This document shows, one piece after another, positions 11,694 to 23,765 of a stretch of 64,000 nt of DNA (positions within the stretch are counted from its first letter, which is position 1; each line of letters begins with the position of its first letter). Position numbers and translations under genes: made by a program. The notes below the pieces were generated by a model, which saw nothing but the letters and a program-made list of their open reading frames with translations, was not told the origin of the DNA and searched no databases. This stretch comes from Erpobdella octoculata (lineage: Eukaryota > Annelida > Clitellata > Hirudinida > Erpobdellidae), in contig OZ022238.1 of NCBI GenBank assembly GCA_963978895.1, positions 4,068,152 through 4,132,151 of the forward strand, read 5' to 3'.

Positions 11694-12001
11694 AAAACGC
11701 ATAGATTTTTTAGGAGATCGTTCAAACTACATGTTTTTTTGTTTTTTTTTGTTTGTAACGTGAATATCTCAAAATTATTTGTTGGTCCTAACGAATCTAT
11801 TCATCAAGTTTTAGATCGATTTGGTGGTGGGAAATGGATTTGTGATCAATCAATTAAAATAGGACGGTTACCCCCCCCCCCCAGGATCGGCACGTTAGCT
11901 ACTGGTCAGTTTCTTTCCCCTGCCCCGGAAAAAAGTCTCTGGCTGACCCCTGAAAGTTACTGCTAATCAATAACCGCCTAGAAATTATTTTGCACTGAAA
12001 A

Positions 12002-12614
12002 CAATTGCACTCATCCAGTCTACGCCGAATCCGTCAAGTGAAGCGCTGCCTTAATGAGCAGTGCATTCGTACCCTAGTTCAGGCTTTCGTCATCTCAAGA
12101 GTAGACTACTGCAATTCAATGCTGGCAGGTTTACCATCATCGTCCTTAAAACCCCTTACTCGGCTTGTCAAAGATCTCGGTCCCCGAGACCACATCACTT
12201 CAATACTACGTCAACTTCACTGGTTACCTATCCCTGCTAGAATAAATTTTAAAATATGCCTCTTAATGTTTAATATCTACACTGGATCTTCTCCCTCCTA
12301 TATGTCATCTCTCGTTTCACCATGCTCGTCGCTCCCTGCAAGGCGGCGTCTTCGTTCTGCTAGCAGAGACGACTTCGTCTCTGTCCGGTCTCGTCTCCAA
12401 TTTGGAAACAGAGCTTTTGCCATCTCTGGCCCGACTAACTGGAATAGTACATATTGCCATTCTAAATACATTAATCAATTTAAAATTAGATTAAAGACAT
12501 ATCTTTTTAATAAGTTTCTCGATTAGGAAATATTGATGAACTGTGCGCTTTTGCCAAAGACTTTTTTTATAAGGATGCGATATAAATGTTATTTTGTACT
12601 GTATTGTATTGTAA
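12002..12614 (+). mobile_element. Non-LTR retrotransposon (CR1/L2-like) 3' end
   Basis: An open frame at about 12,005-12,526 encodes the C-terminal part of a LINE reverse transcriptase: SRVDYCNSMLAGLP, then ILRQLHWLPIPARI, then GNRAFAISGPTNWNS, ending in a basic FKIRLKTYLFNKFLD. The usual QRVQNAAARL segment is shortened, so an in-frame deletion is likely. The 3' end carries a short (tattg)n tail at about 12,596-12,614, as CR1/L2 elements do. There is no endonuclease or YADD core, so it is a 5'-truncated dead copy. Confidence 0.85.
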
Positions 12615-13954
12615 CCTAATCATTCTAATCCAATTAAAGTGCTTGATTACAAAATACATATGAAAATGAGTATACATTTTTCATATTTGAATGTCATTTA
12701 AATACAACAACTAATCTACTTATTTAGCTTACAATTTTAATAAGAAATCCTTGTCGCAACTTAATTACGGGTTTCGTATGTGAGGAGTTTCAGATCAGCC
12801 GGTCAACTTATCACTCACCTGTTGTAGGCTATCAAACTCGCTCCAAAATCTCATTTAAACAAGGTTTTTACAAGCTGTTAACAGTGGGTTTGGATTAAAA
12901 ACTAAATTATCTAACTTTTGAAAATATCTTAAATCGCTTGCAATGGTTTTTTTTCCACCCCTTTCAAGAGAATTTTTATCCAACGACCTGACTAAAAGTA
13001 ACAGGGAGCGGGAGAGCGAGCGGAGAAGAAAACGGGAGCGAGAGAAAAATGATAGAAAACCCTCTAAAAACCACGGGCAACAATAAAGACACTCGAGGGT
13101 GAGAAAGACGCACTCACACTCCAAATTATCCTTAACATGATTATCATTAGAATATCCGTTTTTGGAAAATGAAGTAAAAACCTGGAATTAAATATTTGGA
13201 AAACTACCAATGACTATCCCATTCCGTAATTCCGTTCATCAGCTTGTTTGGGAGTAGAAAGTGAGAAAGTTTTGAAAAAAAAAATTGAAAGTGACATATC
13301 TGCTTCTCCCACCAGGAATTCGTTGGTCCCCGATTGTTCGAAAATGAGAACCCTGCACCAGACCAATGATCACAAAGATTGGATTTCATCAAGTTGACAC
13401 GTGATAAATCTTCTATTTTTATAAAACTACTTGTGTACATATAAGAATATATATATATATAATGTGTGAAAAGGATCGTCAAACATAACATGGCCACACG
13501 GCCAACTAGCGTAACACGCAACAGCCTAAGACAGTTAAGATTAAAACCATTATGACCGAACTGGGATGGATGAAACGATAAACACATTTATATCTGGGTC
13601 GAACAAAGCAAATGAATTCTAAACGGAAAAGCAAACTTAACGACATCATCGCACGAGTAAAACACATTGCGACCGACAAATCACATACAGCAATCGATGC
13701 ACGAGATACAAGTCAGTATCTTTTTCACGTGCGTGAAAACTAAACCTTGATTATTATTATTATTAAGCTGACAGACGGACGCTAACATAATAAAAATCGA
13801 AGAATGAGCATCATCATCATCCTGTGGATTTCTTTCTCAGATTGACGTCAAAGTCGTCATTTTTCTCAACATAGTCTGTTATTATTCAGATGGTCCGTCT
13901 TGTTCATTGTCATGGAGGTTCTTTCGGCAATCAAATTTTCAACGCCATCTTTCG
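12615..13954. other. Downstream flank of the PICALM gene
   Basis: No other gene was supported. 13,001-13,085 holds 'gggagcgggagagcgagcgg' followed by 'accacgggcaacaa', related to the purine minisatellite at 34,826-35,104. An (AT)n run lies at 13,448-13,460. The 3' UTR of the minus-strand PICALM gene must start at 13,954, but its poly(A) site is not clear. Confidence 0.45.
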
Positions 13955-16900
13955 TCAGCTGAGAAACAGAAAAAGTTTTAATTAGTCGCGCGTTCATCTG
14001 GCTTTAAAAAGAAAAAGAACATAATAAATAAAGCATACTTCTTCCCGAATAAATCTGCAAACGGGTCCACATCCAGTCCCTGGACGACTTGCTGCTGTGT
14101 CTGATCAAGTTGTGCATCGGGGGCTTCGTCACCCACTGCCCCGTCATTTCTATAACAAAGAAAATTTTGATTGAAAAAAAAAACTCGATTTTTACAATAT
14201 AAAGGGACAACTGCAGAGATTAAAAAAAAAAAGCTTCAACAAAATTTAAACCACCTGCTACAATTAACATTAGCAATGCTAATATTTGAGCAGAGGTTAA
14301 ACATACCGGGAGAAGCTACAACTTCTTAATATATTACCTACCTCTGTACAAAGCAGCCAATTTTGTTTGGCATGTGCAAAAAGTAAACCTAATTTTATGC
14401 TAAAGCTGTTTACTAGCATTACTCCTGTACGCGAAAGCCGAAATAAGTTCCTTTCATCTCAAGAGATTAGAAACTCTTCAACCACTGAGCCAATACAACT
14501 GTTACCCTATTTATTTGCATGACTGATAAATACTGGATAGTTTTCAATAAATCACCAGGACTCAGTACTGCTTTAAACTCCAGACTCATATCAGGGGTGA
14601 AGATATTGCCCTACAGATACCCACAATGGCTGAATTAAATCCCCAGGTTTAAATTTTCAAGTAACTGACTCAGTATAGTAGTTTTCAACGTCTGCAATGG
14701 GATGTGTGAAATTGCTGTCATCTGCGGTAGCGACATCCTCTTCCTCTATGGGCAAAGAATCATTACCTGAAATGTAAAAATTATTTAAAAAAAATGAGTT
14801 GACAAGTTAATTGTATGACCTGCTAGCTAGCTATTATCCAAAAATGTTTTCAAGTTCATCAACTCACAACTGATAAGGATTTCGGATAATTTTTGCAGAA
14901 ATTTGTTTATTATTCCACAAAGCAAAAGAAATTGAACAAATTTTGATAAAACTCAAAATTTACGCATCCAAAAAACAATTTGTATGATATTTTCAGAGAC
15001 AAAGTTACCGATACACTACAACTTATCCTGTTCAACTGCACGAGATACTCAAATGCGAAAGAAAAACTGCGATAGCAGACAATTTATTTATAAAATAGAA
15101 AATAAACAATATATAATTTAATACACACCTGGATCGTTGGTGAATGCTGTGTCAAACGCTGCATTGAAGTCGTTATTGGCTGAAAGACTCAATCCCGACA
15201 CGTCGACATCTGAAAAATGGCGACACAAATTCGATGAAATAACATCTGATCTAAAACTATTATTCAGTCACATGCATGAAACAGTTCAGAGTAGTTCAGA
15301 GTTCAGAGTATAAAATGCTTATAAATATCACAACTACTCTGCAGCCGTGAAAAGCCCAAGACATTATCGCAGGTGCTAGGATAGCTGGTAGAGCATCAGA
15401 CTTGAATGCAAAAGGTGGAAGGTTCAACTCCCAGTCGCTTTCTAGTAGCCTACATTATTGGAACACTAGAAGATAAAACCGTGTTTATATGAGACATGTA
15501 AAAGAACAACACTGCCAAGCTATGTAAAAGGTGCTCTACAAATATTTATTTTGATCGATTTATTTGAAGCACCGAAGAGAGTCGATCTATATTACTCTGG
15601 TTGATTGGTAGTGAATTCCAAGGATCCTCTTCTGTAACGACAGCGTCAAAGTCTCCGGTCAAGAACGGATTCTTCTTGGAGCCCGACGTGGCACTGCTGT
15701 CCTCGACCACAGTTTCAACTTCTTCAACGTTCGACGTTTGTTCATCGTCTCCAAAATTAGCAAACGGGTTATTCGAGGATGTCTTTACCGGCTGTCGGTC
15801 AAATAAAAATCTTTTTAGAAAAAAGTTTTCCAATTGAACATTTCTTATGATATACTAAAATAACAAACACGAATCTATTAGATTTTAAGTAGTTAGGATA
15901 GGTTACGATAGAAAATCTGGATCAGCGATTATTGATAATTAACTTCTGCTCACCGAATAAGTTTGCGTTATATAATCTCGTAAAATTATACTTTAGTGGC
16001 TGAAAATTATATAATCTCGTAAAATTATACTTTAGTGGCTGAAAATAAAAATTTTGATCAATCAAACACCTGAACGGCATACACACCTCAGGTTCTGAAG
16101 CGAAATAGTCGGAAGTAACTTCGTCTTCGGCATGCTGGCCGACAAGTGACTTGTTCGCAACGGCTGTGAAATCGCTGATGGCGCTCTCGATCACCGGGTG
16201 TGATTTCGAAGATCCTTTCTTTGAGCTTTCTAGGGACTTCATGTGGGCCTCCAGAGCTTCCAGAAGTGTCGAAGGTGCCTGCAAGGCGAAATGAAATAAT
16301 CGTCTCATTTTTTTGTCGACATCGTTATCGTAACCGCAGTCGGAGTTTGCAATTAAAAACCATTGTGGAAAAACTAATACGTGAAAGATCTAAACTCAGA
16401 ATCTTAAAAATTGTTAACCCAGAAAATGAGAACACACACACACATACACACACATACACACACACATACATACATATATATATATTTATAATTATGTGTG
16501 TGTGTAGAAACAAAATGAACTGACTTGTGCAAGGTCCGGAATGTCTCCTTTATCAATGCCAACACTCTGGAAAAAAAACGTTTTACGCAAATGTAGGCAA
16601 ATCGATACATTTTAAAACATTGGTGAATAAAAAAAGAAGATTGATATCAGAAGACTCCGTTCGGACAGTCGCAAGAAAGCAACATTCACACCTACCTCGG
16701 ACAATCGCAAGAAAGCAACATTCACACCTACCTCGGACAATCGCAAGAAAGCAACATTCACACATACCTCGGCCACTTGAAAGAATTTTCCGACTCCTTC
16801 CATGCGTGTCACAAACTTCTTGTAGAGATCCAGAGCCTCTTTGCAGTGCTTTTTGTTCATCTCGAAAAACTTTGCTGGAATGAAATGAAAAGACGATTTG

Positions 16901-19900
16901 CTATAAAGAGGCGCTTTACAAATGTTCTATACATTACGTTACATTTCATTACCGAGTCACTAGGAACATAATGTTCTATACAATACATTACATTTCATTA
17001 CCGAGTCACGATGAACATAATGTTCTATACATTACGTTACATTTCATTACCGAGTCACGAGGAACATAATGTTTGACATAAAAATAAGTTTTAATATTTC
17101 AACGTGCACGAATAGCGAGTTATCAACAAAAATATAAATCAAAAACAATGAAACTGAAAATAAAACAGAAAAAAATCGAAATTGGACGTAACTTATAAAA
17201 TCAGAAATAAAAAACTAGTTAAGGTAATTTCTATTAATAGAGATTAAATTATAAAAAAATTATAAAATAATTCATGATTAGCTTAAAACAAAAACTATTA
17301 AATTTAAAAAAAAAACTAACAGGCTTGAAGAGATGAACTGTAATGACTTGAAAATAAAACAAAAAATATAAAATAAAGTAAAATGGAAAAAAATAAATGT
17401 TAAAAAAAAAACAAGTAAAGAAAAAAACGAGTTTTTTAACACAAACTTTAATTTCGAATACACTCGATTTAGAAATACGAAAGATGTTCAAATTAAGGTT
17501 TTTTTTTTAATTGAATCATGTATTGTCATCCAATATAAAGCTATGCTGAAAGTTTCAGCTTCCTGGCTAGTCAAAAAGCTGGTTAAATTTTACTTGCAAT
17601 ATTTGCGTACAGAGAAATCCACACACACACACACACAAACAGAGATTGTAACCTAAATAAAAGTTTGTAAACATAATAATAATTAAAAACAAAACCAACC
17701 AAGAAGATTAATGATAGCATCATTGTAGCAAGCCAGCAGCCGAATTAAGTCCTTGAAGAGCATCATAAAGCTTGCAAATATGACGGGATTGTTCAATTCG
17801 CTCGGTGTTACCTGGAATTTCAAAACGTATCCCGGTCGTCATTAGTTTGTTTGAATGAAAAATAACTGAGAACTTTGAAAACAAGTCGAGTAAAAAATTT
17901 ATAGAATAAATCTAAATATAATATTTGTAGAATAAAAAAAGTTTAATATCTAGAAAATAAACTTAAATAAAACATTTCTAGAACAAATCTAAATACAATA
18001 TATGTGTAAAATAAATCCAATAAATTAATAAATTAATTTAAATGATCATAAAATATGACTCTGTGGATTCATGTAAATTTATTTCATTCATAAATATAAG
18101 TTAGTCAGGCTTTTATAAACAAACTTGACACTGCTCATGAAAAACAGTCTTTTTATATTTTTAATTTTATTTATTCAGATCAACACAAAAATTTGAAAAA
18201 AAATCTATCATCATGAACAAAAACTCAAAAATTGATTGGAAAAAACAGAAACAGAGATTGGAAGTTAATGAAAGCATTTATGAAAAATGACATGATTGAG
18301 TCAACTGAAAATATATTCACCAGTTTAAAAAATTTTGTTTTTTGCTTTAGTATCTCACCTCAAATTCCAATAAAGCATCAACTTGTCCTTGTAGTGCTGG
18401 GAGGGCTTTCAAAAGCTGGAAGTGACATGAATTTAGATAAAATTAAAAAAAAGAATTACCAATAATAATTGCTAAACAGATGAAAAAGAAAGTGATTACT
18501 TTGTCTGAATCCATCACTCTTAATACTCCATCGTCTTTCCTAGAAAAGTTTAAATAAATAAAAATAAATAAAATTCTCGACAGCAAGCAATCAATGTAGC
18601 GGAGCGATTTAAAAAAGGATTGATAAAGAATGCATTTTTCTGATGGGACCAGTAAACTTTCATTTACGAGCAGTTTATAGCAATAATCCACTGAACTGAG
18701 TAGAGAGTGGGTTATATAATCACAATACACATTATAGAAGATACAAAAATAACAACAATACAATTATGTATAGTAAGAGTCAATACAATAAAATATTGCA
18801 CAGTTGAAGTTATATAATATGAAAATATATAATAAATAATACAATAATAATAATATAATAATAATACACTAATAATATACAATACGAAAATTAACAATAC
18901 AAAAATATATAACATAATATAAAAATACAAATGAAAATCTGAACAGGTTACCCTTTTTTGACTTTGCAGAAATCAAAAGCCATCAGCCGATAAGCCAACG
19001 CTTTTTCGTTGAGATATTTTGCGTATCTTCTGATGTAAGGTGACATGTCGTAACCTGTAAAGAGGATAAGATAAAAGTCATTCTCTTATTTATTTGGAAG
19101 CAATCTCACCTAAAAAAAGATTACAAAATAATTCTAGAGAAAAAAAAACAGTTTGCTTGTTTGTATACAGACCTTGTGGAGAGCTTTTGTCAGTGAATGT
19201 TTCTAGCTTGAAACTGCAGTTGTTCGAAGCAAGATACTGAGTGAACCTCTGCCAACGTATTTGAAGTTACACCAGTGGTAAGAAATATTCCCGGTTACTA
19301 ATGTTATCACTACTATGGACACAAGCACACCAACTGGCATTCAAACACTCACACTACATTCAAACACACACACTACATTCAAACACACACACTACATTCA
19401 AACACACACACTACATTCAAACACACACACTACATTCAAGCACACACTACATTCAAGCACACACTACATTCAAACACACACACTACATTCAAACACACAC
19501 ACTACATTCAAACACACACACTACATTCAAACACACACTACATTCAAGCACACACTACATTCAAACACACACGACATTCAAACACACACACTACATTCAA
19601 ACACACACACTACATTCAAACACACACTACATTCAAGCACACACTACATTCAAGCACACACTACATTCAAACACACACACTACATTCAAACACACACACT
19701 ACATTCAAACACACACACTACATTGACTACATTCAAACACACACACTACATTCAAACACACACACTACATTGACTACATTCAAACACACACACTACATTC
19801 AAACACACACACTACATTCAAACACACACACTACATTAAAACACACACACTACATTCAAACACACACAATACATTCAAACTTTCAAACACAACACAACAT

Positions 19901-21057
19901 CTCCTAGGATAGTGTAAGCGTACTTCGTTCCCATGATTCATAAGGCTGTGTGTGGTCAGCAACGCCTTGTAGACAGAAACCCAACTGAAATTTTGACTTC
20001 TTTCTAGAAGCAACCCAGCTAGTTGAGGTATCGAAACATTTGGTTCATTTGTACATTGCACAAGATCTGGATGTATTCAATAAAAGTGAACTTTTGATTT
20101 TTAAACAAATTATTATTATTATTATAACTAAAATGTCTATAACCAAATTAGATTACGGTATACCTCCGCTCCACTACTGTATATAAGCAGTCAATTAAAG
20201 ATGAAAAATGTCTATCATGATTATAATCCCTTTTACTGAAACTTAAAACCGCTCGCTCGCTGCTATGAAGTTATGAAGCAGCAATATAGACTTGTTCCCA
20301 GGTCTCGGAAATGTTCAAAAGACACAGATAAAGTTGAAAGAGAAGAATGAATTTGAATTAATGAAGAAAGTTTCATGAATATGGAACACAGTAAATGCAA
20401 GAAAGTAAAAAAAATTGTTTTGCTAATTATAAGTAAAATAGGACTTAATTTAATTTGCCTAACAAATAAAGGACAAGTAAATTCACAGTTCAACTCTCAA
20501 CTGCTTCTTAGTTCTATCATTTTTAAATATATAACTAGTCAATCAGTCATCCAGAAGTAGTAATTATTTGATATTTTTTATTCTGCAACTGTAAATAGAA
20601 ATTACTCTTGCGAGGTATAATAAGAATATACAGTGCTGCACGCACTACTGCTTGCAAGGGAACACCTAATCTTTCACAACCACCGATAATGAGCACCTTG
20701 AACTCCTACCTAATCACTCATTAAAAATAAAACTTGACCAGTTATTTTGCAATCAACGCAGTATCCTTTTTTGCTCACTTGTACCGACAGCTGGTATCAC
20801 CTCATTTAAATTTAAGATCTGACGGTACCAGAACATAACTATCCGATCACAAGTTACATCATTTCATCAAACGAATTAAACCGCGAAAACTCACAATCGA
20901 CGTGTTTCTTTTTCGGCGGTATGACCTCCTCTGTCGTGGCCTTGCACACGGATTTGGCCAATCCCTGGCCGGCGAGACTGTGCTTGGCTGCCATGACACG
21001 ATCGACTAGGCTCTGTCCCGCCATATTTGGACCATAAATGAACTTGTTGATGTTCAT
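13955..21057 (-). CDS. PICALM: PICALM/AP180-type clathrin assembly protein
   Basis: Phosphoinositide-binding adaptor of clathrin-coated pits. Coding exons (minus, all phases match): 21057-20895, 20066-19924, 19248-19173, 19054-18952, 18539-18500, 18415-18359, 17811-17700, 16874-16768, 16566-16525, 16278-16087, 15791-15596, 15209-15129, 14766-14670, 14149-14039, then a terminal exon from 13958 that adds one residue and a TGA at 13955. That gives 507 residues from the first ATG, or 496 from the second (21,024). The second reads MAGQSLVDR like the family's MSGQSLTDR and is the likelier start. The ANTH domain is complete through exon 8 ([47 protein letters not shown]). The C-terminal part has adaptor motifs: two NPF ([17 protein letters not shown]), one DPW and one DPF ([10 protein letters not shown]). 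It is shorter than vertebrate PICALM. Three joins use non-ideal donors (two GTCAGT, one GTAATA). The last exon is the least certain join. Confidence 0.9.
15370..15553 (+). repeat. tRNA-Lys-like SINE in a PICALM intron
   Basis: The sequence 'ggatagctggtagagcatca' and following 'gacttgaatgcaa' resemble the tRNA-Lys A-box and anticodon arm. A B box, GGTTCAACTCC, follows at about 15,421. It then runs into an unrelated body ending near 'gctctacaaatatttatttt'. It is inserted antisense to the gene, immediately downstream of exon 11, and would supply the stop codon if the exon-11 donor were not used. It differs from the SINE family at 41,355. Confidence 0.75.
15968..16045. repeat. 39-bp direct tandem duplication
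   Basis: Two identical 39-bp units, 15,968-16,006 and 16,007-16,045, lie in the intron after PICALM exon 10. Each contains 'ataatctcgtaaaattatac'. Identity suggests a recent duplication. Confidence 0.9.
16433..16506. repeat. CA / TA / TG compound microsatellite
   Basis: Runs of (AC)n with 'atac' interruptions, then (AT)n near 16,474-16,483, then (TG)n at 16,495-16,505. It lies in the PICALM intron just below exon 9. Confidence 0.85.
16661..16768 (-). repeat. Three 36-bp units repeating the PICALM exon-8 splice donor
   Basis: Units 16,661-16,696, 16,697-16,732 and 16,733-16,768 are almost identical. Read on the minus strand, the unit closest to the exon carries the donor used in my model (GAG|GTATGT at 16,768). 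The next two junctions read CCGAG|GTAGGT at about 16,732 and 16,696, both good donor matches. The last unit ends CCGAACGG and lacks a donor. The unit length is a multiple of three and has no stop, so use of a distal donor would add 12 or 24 residues in frame. Confidence 0.85.
16921..17067. repeat. 49-bp tandem repeat, three units
   Basis: Three consecutive 49-bp units, each starting 'aatgttctatacattacg' and containing 'attaccgagtcac', differ at a few positions. They lie in the intron between PICALM exons 7 and 8. Confidence 0.9.
17402..17672 (+). repeat. Dispersed repeat with internal microsatellite, copy 4
   Basis: Same order of landmarks as copies 2 and 3 ('aaaaaacgagttttttaaca', 'gaatcatgtattgtcatcc', 'cagcttcctggctagtc', (AC)n, 'gattgtaacctaaataaaag'). 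It lacks the TGTGTC stretch. It sits antisense in the PICALM intron between exons 7 and 8. Confidence 0.85.
18725..18935. repeat. Imperfect ATA/AAT-rich simple repeat
   Basis: A mix of 'acaat', 'aataat' and 'atataat' units in the PICALM intron between exons 4 and 5. The frames across it are not coding. Confidence 0.7.
19343..19875. repeat. 19-bp minisatellite in PICALM intron 2
   Basis: About 28 units of 'cattcaaacacacacacta' with 17-bp variants (one CA fewer, or 'caagcacacacta'). It spans over 530 bp. It gives long open frames on the plus strand of Thr/His-rich repeats, which are artefacts of the unit. Confidence 0.95.
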
Positions 21058-22615
21058 GATTCGAAATTCGCTTTAAAAACGTTAAAAAATTTCCACTATC
21101 TTTTCACTAGACTAATCCAATATCATTCAAACTCTGTTCTTCAACCAGTCGTCCGTCTCCCAATCTTGACCCCGATGTCCTAAAAAAAGACTTGTTGATT
21201 TTTTTATTCGCCGCCCGGTAACGGTGCTCGCTCTGCGTCTGAAAACCACGACTTTCCAACGAAGCTCGCCAGTGCTTTCCTGGCTTCTTCTGCTCAGCTG
21301 GTGAAATTGTTGTGTTGTTCGTCGTGTTGTCAGTCAACCGTTCTTCCGGCCTTCCTCATTAGCATATTTACATCCATCGCCAGGCCTAGGCTCTTCGAAT
21401 CGATACGATACCGTTTGCATTGCATGCGCGAGTGCAAGCAAGCTGACTCTTTCCCTCTCTCTCTTTCTTTTTCTCTCTTTCTCTTTCTTTCTTCTTCTCT
21501 CTCTTTCTCTCTCTTCTCTCTCTTCTCTCTCTTTCTCTTTTTTAGTTAATGAGATAATAATATGGATTTGCCATATGTACTGGAACACGAGTTTGATTGA
21601 GTATATAAATTGTATATAATTGTAATGGCCATGTTTTCTCTCTCGTTTAAGTTTATTAGGCAGTTGGGCTGTTTTGATTATTTGTGTTTCGGTGATAAAA
21701 AAAACACGTAGATAATAATAGCAAATAGTTGATTACATAGGCAGGTGGCTACAAATAATAACAGTCTCTGAAGAGACTTGTAATGACAAAATCTATAACA
21801 TTAATTGACCAAAAAATATAAAAAAACATTTATACAAATTGAAAAGAAAAATAAAAATTCTCATAATACATTTCTTGTTAATAAATGACTCTTTAAAGAG
21901 CAGAGTTGGAGCAAAACGAGGGCGAAATCAGGGATCAGGAGAATCATTTCAGCAAATCCTTTGGGAGACCAAACTTTTTTTAAATTTCTTCTACAAAATG
22001 CTTCACTTTTTCCACCAATAATAACTGATGACCGAGGCGGGAGTGGGGTAGTTGGAGGTAGTTTTTCTAAATATTTTCCAAAATTAGACACTTTTGCCTC
22101 CAAATAAAATAACTGATGCCTTTTTTTGAAAGTCCCTGGGGGCAACCTCCTCCTCTGTCCCCCAAATGATACCCCTGAGAGGGATTATAAAGGCGAAATC
22201 TAAACGGCCATTGGTTAATCAAATAGGTCATATATGGTCGTACAAAATACAATTTAGTTTGTTCAAGAGCTCAATAAACTCTCATGATTACGGATTCGTG
22301 ATGCGCTCATAGGTCATATACGCTCATAGCGATCATACCGCGTTCTAAGATTTGAGTTAAACGTGATGAGAGAGAGTGTGAACGTATATGAATTCATATA
22401 TATACATCCACAGTGCAAGTTGACTACGTTTTCAGTGCGCCGAATGGTTTTTTAGTTTTTTTTGTACACTTAACTAAACTGCTGCACACCGATTGGCTCC
22501 CATACACTGCGTTCATGCTACGTTCACTGCGCCTTATCTACGCTTTGTTCAATGCATCCTATATGTGTACGAGCTAATCACGCTTGGGCTACGTGCACAC
22601 CGCGCTCGGCAAGAC
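21058..22615. other. PICALM 5' region and intergenic DNA
   Basis: 21,060-21,440 is richer in CpG and GC than its surroundings and likely holds the PICALM promoter and 5' UTR (inference). 21,441-21,542 is a CTTT/CTCT pyrimidine microsatellite. 22,020-22,190 has G- and C-run phrases ('tgtcccccaaatgataccc') that resemble 31,320-31,350. No other gene was seen. Confidence 0.5.
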
Positions 22616-22624
22616 TATATATAG
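22616..22624 (+). promoter_or_regulatory. TATA box of the MADF gene
   Basis: TATATATAG lies 90 bp upstream of the ATG at 22,714, which would place transcription start near 22,645. The core-promoter assignment is inferred from spacing. Confidence 0.5.
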
Positions 22625-22713
22625 CTCTAAAATACAACTGTAATTCGCTTTGTTTGCTTTTGTAATTTAAAATATAGAGGGGTTTTATTCTTTAAATTTG
22701 ATAACAAGTTGAA

Positions 22714-23756
22714 ATGGCACCAAAAATTAGAAGGAATGGACGTTGGAGAACGAAAGCATCAACTACTGCTACTCTGGAAACTTTAATTCCTCAGCTTGAA
22801 GCATCAATGTCTCCAGCCACACAATTCAATGAAAGTGATGACGCAGCCAGTGTGATCAGGATTGCCAGTTTCGCCAGAACGGCCAGAAAGAAGAGCAAGA
22901 AAAAGAAACTTTGCAGTTCTCTGACTGAAATGGAGGAGCAGAACATGGTTACGTGGCTGAAAGATAACCCTATAATATACGATAAAAAACTAAAAACATA
23001 CAAAGATATTGACAAAAAAGAGAAACTCTGGCTGGACAAGGCAACGGAGTTTGGTAAAGACGCAACTGAACTCAAGATTTGGTACACCAGCCTCAGAACC
23101 CGGTTTGGCCGTTTGAAGAAAAAGAAATCTTTGCAGGATGATCCAGAAATGACTAAGAGGGATGAGTGGGTGTATAGCAACTTCCAGTTTCTAGCACCTT
23201 TTGTTCACGAGATTCAGTCTAGGACAAATGTTTGCGTAAGTATTGAATTGTTTTAAAATTTAATTTCAACTCTGTAGCAGTAAGAGCAATGTAAGCAATA
23301 GGACAATTGAATTACGAGATCGATTACGCTATGTTTAACGTGCTTTAGCTCAACAAAAAAATGGCTGCGTCTGCGAAGTCGATTCGTCCTTCAACCAGAG
23401 AAGAAACATTTGTTGATGCCGAAATGGAGATTGACAATAAAACAGCTGACGAACATCAGGACGGAAACGGTAGCTCATCGTCTACTTCAAGTCTAGACCA
23501 ATCCAAACGACTCCTCGACGCAGAAGAAACCATTATTGCTGAGATGCAAGAAAGATCCAAGGTTCTCGCTATTTACGAAGAGCACATCCAGCGGCAACGT
23601 AGCCAGAGCGGTGAACGTGAAGCATTTGTTGACTGGATGCGTTCGGTAATCAGCGAACTTGATCATGATCTATGGAGACGATGCCAGCGTGAGCTGACCT
23701 CAGTACTGTACAGGTTCCAATCTGAGAATGACGAGCTGTACAAAAACCTTCATTAA
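22714..23756 (+). CDS. MADF-domain (Adf-1-like) DNA-binding protein, two exons
   Basis: Exons 22,714-23,235 (ends TGC|GTAAGT) and 23,349-23,756 (starts after TTTAG) join in phase 0 to give 309 residues. Residues 1-65 are basic and low-complexity (SKKKKLCS). Residues about 68-150 resemble a MADF/Myb-SANT-like domain: MVTWLKDNPIIYDKK, LWLDKATEFGKD, IWYTSLRTRFGRLKKKK. MADF domains bind DNA. The second exon is acidic, then forms a helical tail (ISELDHDLWRRCQRELT) like the BESS-side dimerisation region of such proteins, though I cannot assign BESS firmly. A poly(A) signal AATAAA lies 10 bp after the stop at 23,766. MADF proteins occur both as host regulators and as the accessory protein of Harbinger transposons; no flanking transposase or terminal repeats were found. 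Confidence 0.8.
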
Positions 23757-23765
23757 TTTTATTTT

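Noticed and set aside
15370..15440. A functional tRNA-Lys gene
   Set aside because: The anticodon arm and acceptor stem do not pair, and a SINE body follows directly.
19301..19773. Two long plus-strand frames of Thr/His/Ile repeats
   Set aside because: They are translations of the 19-bp CA-rich minisatellite inside a PICALM intron; frames shift at each 17-bp unit.
19343..19875. Possible CRISPR array
   Set aside because: There are no unique spacers between units; it is a plain tandem repeat in a eukaryotic intron.
21107..21337. 76-codon minus-strand frame upstream of PICALM
   Set aside because: It begins at a TTG rather than an ATG, shows no domain, and lies in the likely 5' UTR and promoter of PICALM.
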